This document shows positions 5,743 through 6,196 of a stretch of 6,196 bases of DNA, piece after piece; within the stretch, counting starts at the first letter, position 1; every line of letters starts with the position of its first letter. The notes beneath the pieces are model-generated. The model was given only the letters and a program-made list of their open reading frames with translations, was not told the origin of the DNA and did no database searches. A program made the translations under genes and the position numbers. Source of the stretch: Arcobacter sp. (GTDB lineage Bacteria > Campylobacterota > Campylobacteria > Campylobacterales > Arcobacteraceae); NCBI GenBank assembly GCA_016744485.1, contig JADGEG010000120.1:1-6196 (forward strand), given 5' to 3'.

Positions 5743-6196
5743 TTAGCTAAGTGACCATTCATAAAATGTAAGAATATTTATTTTTTTATTTTTATAACTT
5801 ACTTCGTAATTGTTTGATATGCTAATAATATTTATTTCATTAAAATTCCATTCATCTATACTTTTATAGATTTTTTTTAGTAGATTATTTTTTAAATTTA
5901 TATTGAAAAATGGTATTACTATAATTGCTAAATTATGTGATTGAATATAAAAATCTATGTTATCCAAATAATATATTTCATTGTATTTATTGTTTAATTC
6001 TAAAAAAACCATATTACTAAATTCATTTTTTAATTTTTTTGTATGTGATAATACATTAATAAAAGAATGATTATAAGAGTATATTTTTTTTGTTGCATTA
6101 TTTTGTTTATATTTTTTAATAAAATAAATAAGATTTTTTTCTTCAAATACTTTACATTGTTTATAAAATTTATCTTTTGATATTTTAAGCTTTTGT
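5743..6196 (-). CDS. Unrecognised protein, C-terminal 151 residues, start outside the window
   Basis: The frame is open from the window edge (first full codon 6195-6193) to the TAA at 5745-5743. ATG at 6012-6010 is an internal methionine: it has no Shine-Dalgarno close upstream, and the frame continues uninterrupted for 61 codons before it, so the gene very likely starts beyond the edge. I do not recognise the family. The visible part is rich in Lys, Asn, Ile, Tyr and Phe, with basic N-terminal segments (KKYKQNNATKKIY), a hydrophobic strand-like stretch LAIIVIPFF in the middle, NEINIISISNNYEVSY later, and a C-terminus ending FYEWSLS. No signal peptide, long membrane helix or catalytic motif can be seen. 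The mix of beta-like hydrophobic strands and helices suggests a soluble alpha/beta protein, but this is a guess. It is upstream of pyrH on the same strand, separated by 60 bases with a promoter, and so may belong to a different transcript. Confidence 0.7.
   Translation of the reverse strand, partial: QKLKISKDKFYKQCKVFEEKNLIYFIKKYKQNNATKKIYSYNHSFINVLSHTKKLKNEFSNMVFLELNNKYNEIYYLDNIDFYIQSHNLAIIVIPFFNINLKNNLLKKIYKSIDEWNFNEINIISISNNYEVSYKNKKINILTFYEWSLS

Noticed and set aside
5720..5748. Inverted repeat AGCTAA...TTAGCT between the unrecognised gene and pyrH, possible terminator
   Set aside because: The stem is only six pairs with a 17-base loop, is AT-rich and lacks an adjoining uridine run of convincing length; part of it is the stop codon of the upstream gene. 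It could easily be chance.
5743..6012. Treating ATG at 6012 as the start of an 89-residue gene
   Set aside because: The frame stays open for 61 further codons up to the window edge and no ribosome site precedes this ATG, so it is best read as internal.
1..6196. A CRISPR array, insertion sequence, tRNA, prophage or defence system
   Set aside because: No regularly spaced repeats, terminal inverted repeats, transposase motifs, cloverleaf-like segment or defence-type domains were seen; nearly every base is within conserved housekeeping genes.

Overview
The window is a very AT-rich piece of bacterial chromosome (about a quarter G+C by eye). All genes lie on the minus strand, so transcription runs from high to low coordinates. 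The gene order is pyrH - rpoZ - spoT/rel - tyrS - nitronate monooxygenase-like - start of a secreted protein. From memory, this matches the Campylobacter jejuni block pyrH-rpoZ-spoT-tyrS-(2-nitropropane dioxygenase-like)-amiA. Together with the low G+C and the protein sequences, this points to Campylobacterota (Epsilonproteobacteria), most likely an Arcobacter-group or similarly AT-rich member. The genus is an inference.

Layout in order of transcription: (1) 6196-5743, the C-terminal part of an unrecognised Lys/Asn/Ile-rich protein, cut by the window edge. (2) 5742-5683, the only sizeable gap, with a likely pyrH promoter holding two overlapping -10-like boxes. (3) pyrH, UMP kinase, 5682-4975. 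(4) rpoZ, RNA polymerase omega subunit, 4962-4747. (5) a bifunctional (p)ppGpp synthetase/hydrolase, 4722-2584. (6) tyrS, tyrosyl-tRNA synthetase of the HLGH/KMSKS type, 2574-1366. (7) an FMN-dependent nitronate monooxygenase-family protein starting at TTG, 1362-289. (8) the first ~95 codons of a signal-peptide protein, probably the N-acetylmuramoyl-L-alanine amidase found here in relatives. Its reading frame has no ATG, GTG, TTG or CTG, so it appears to start at ATT or ATA.

From pyrH onward the gaps are 12, 24, 9 and 3 bases, and the last pair overlaps or nearly abuts. No terminator-like hairpin is visible between these genes, so one operon is likely. The core is housekeeping and stress physiology: UMP phosphorylation, polymerase assembly, the stringent-response alarmone and tRNA charging. 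The last two genes concern flavin oxidation and probably cell-wall cleavage.

I see no CRISPR array, insertion sequence, prophage, tRNA or rRNA, and no clear sign of an undescribed multi-gene system. The most unusual features are the non-canonical start of the last gene, a four-cysteine cluster in the flavoprotein, and the unrecognised partial gene upstream of pyrH.
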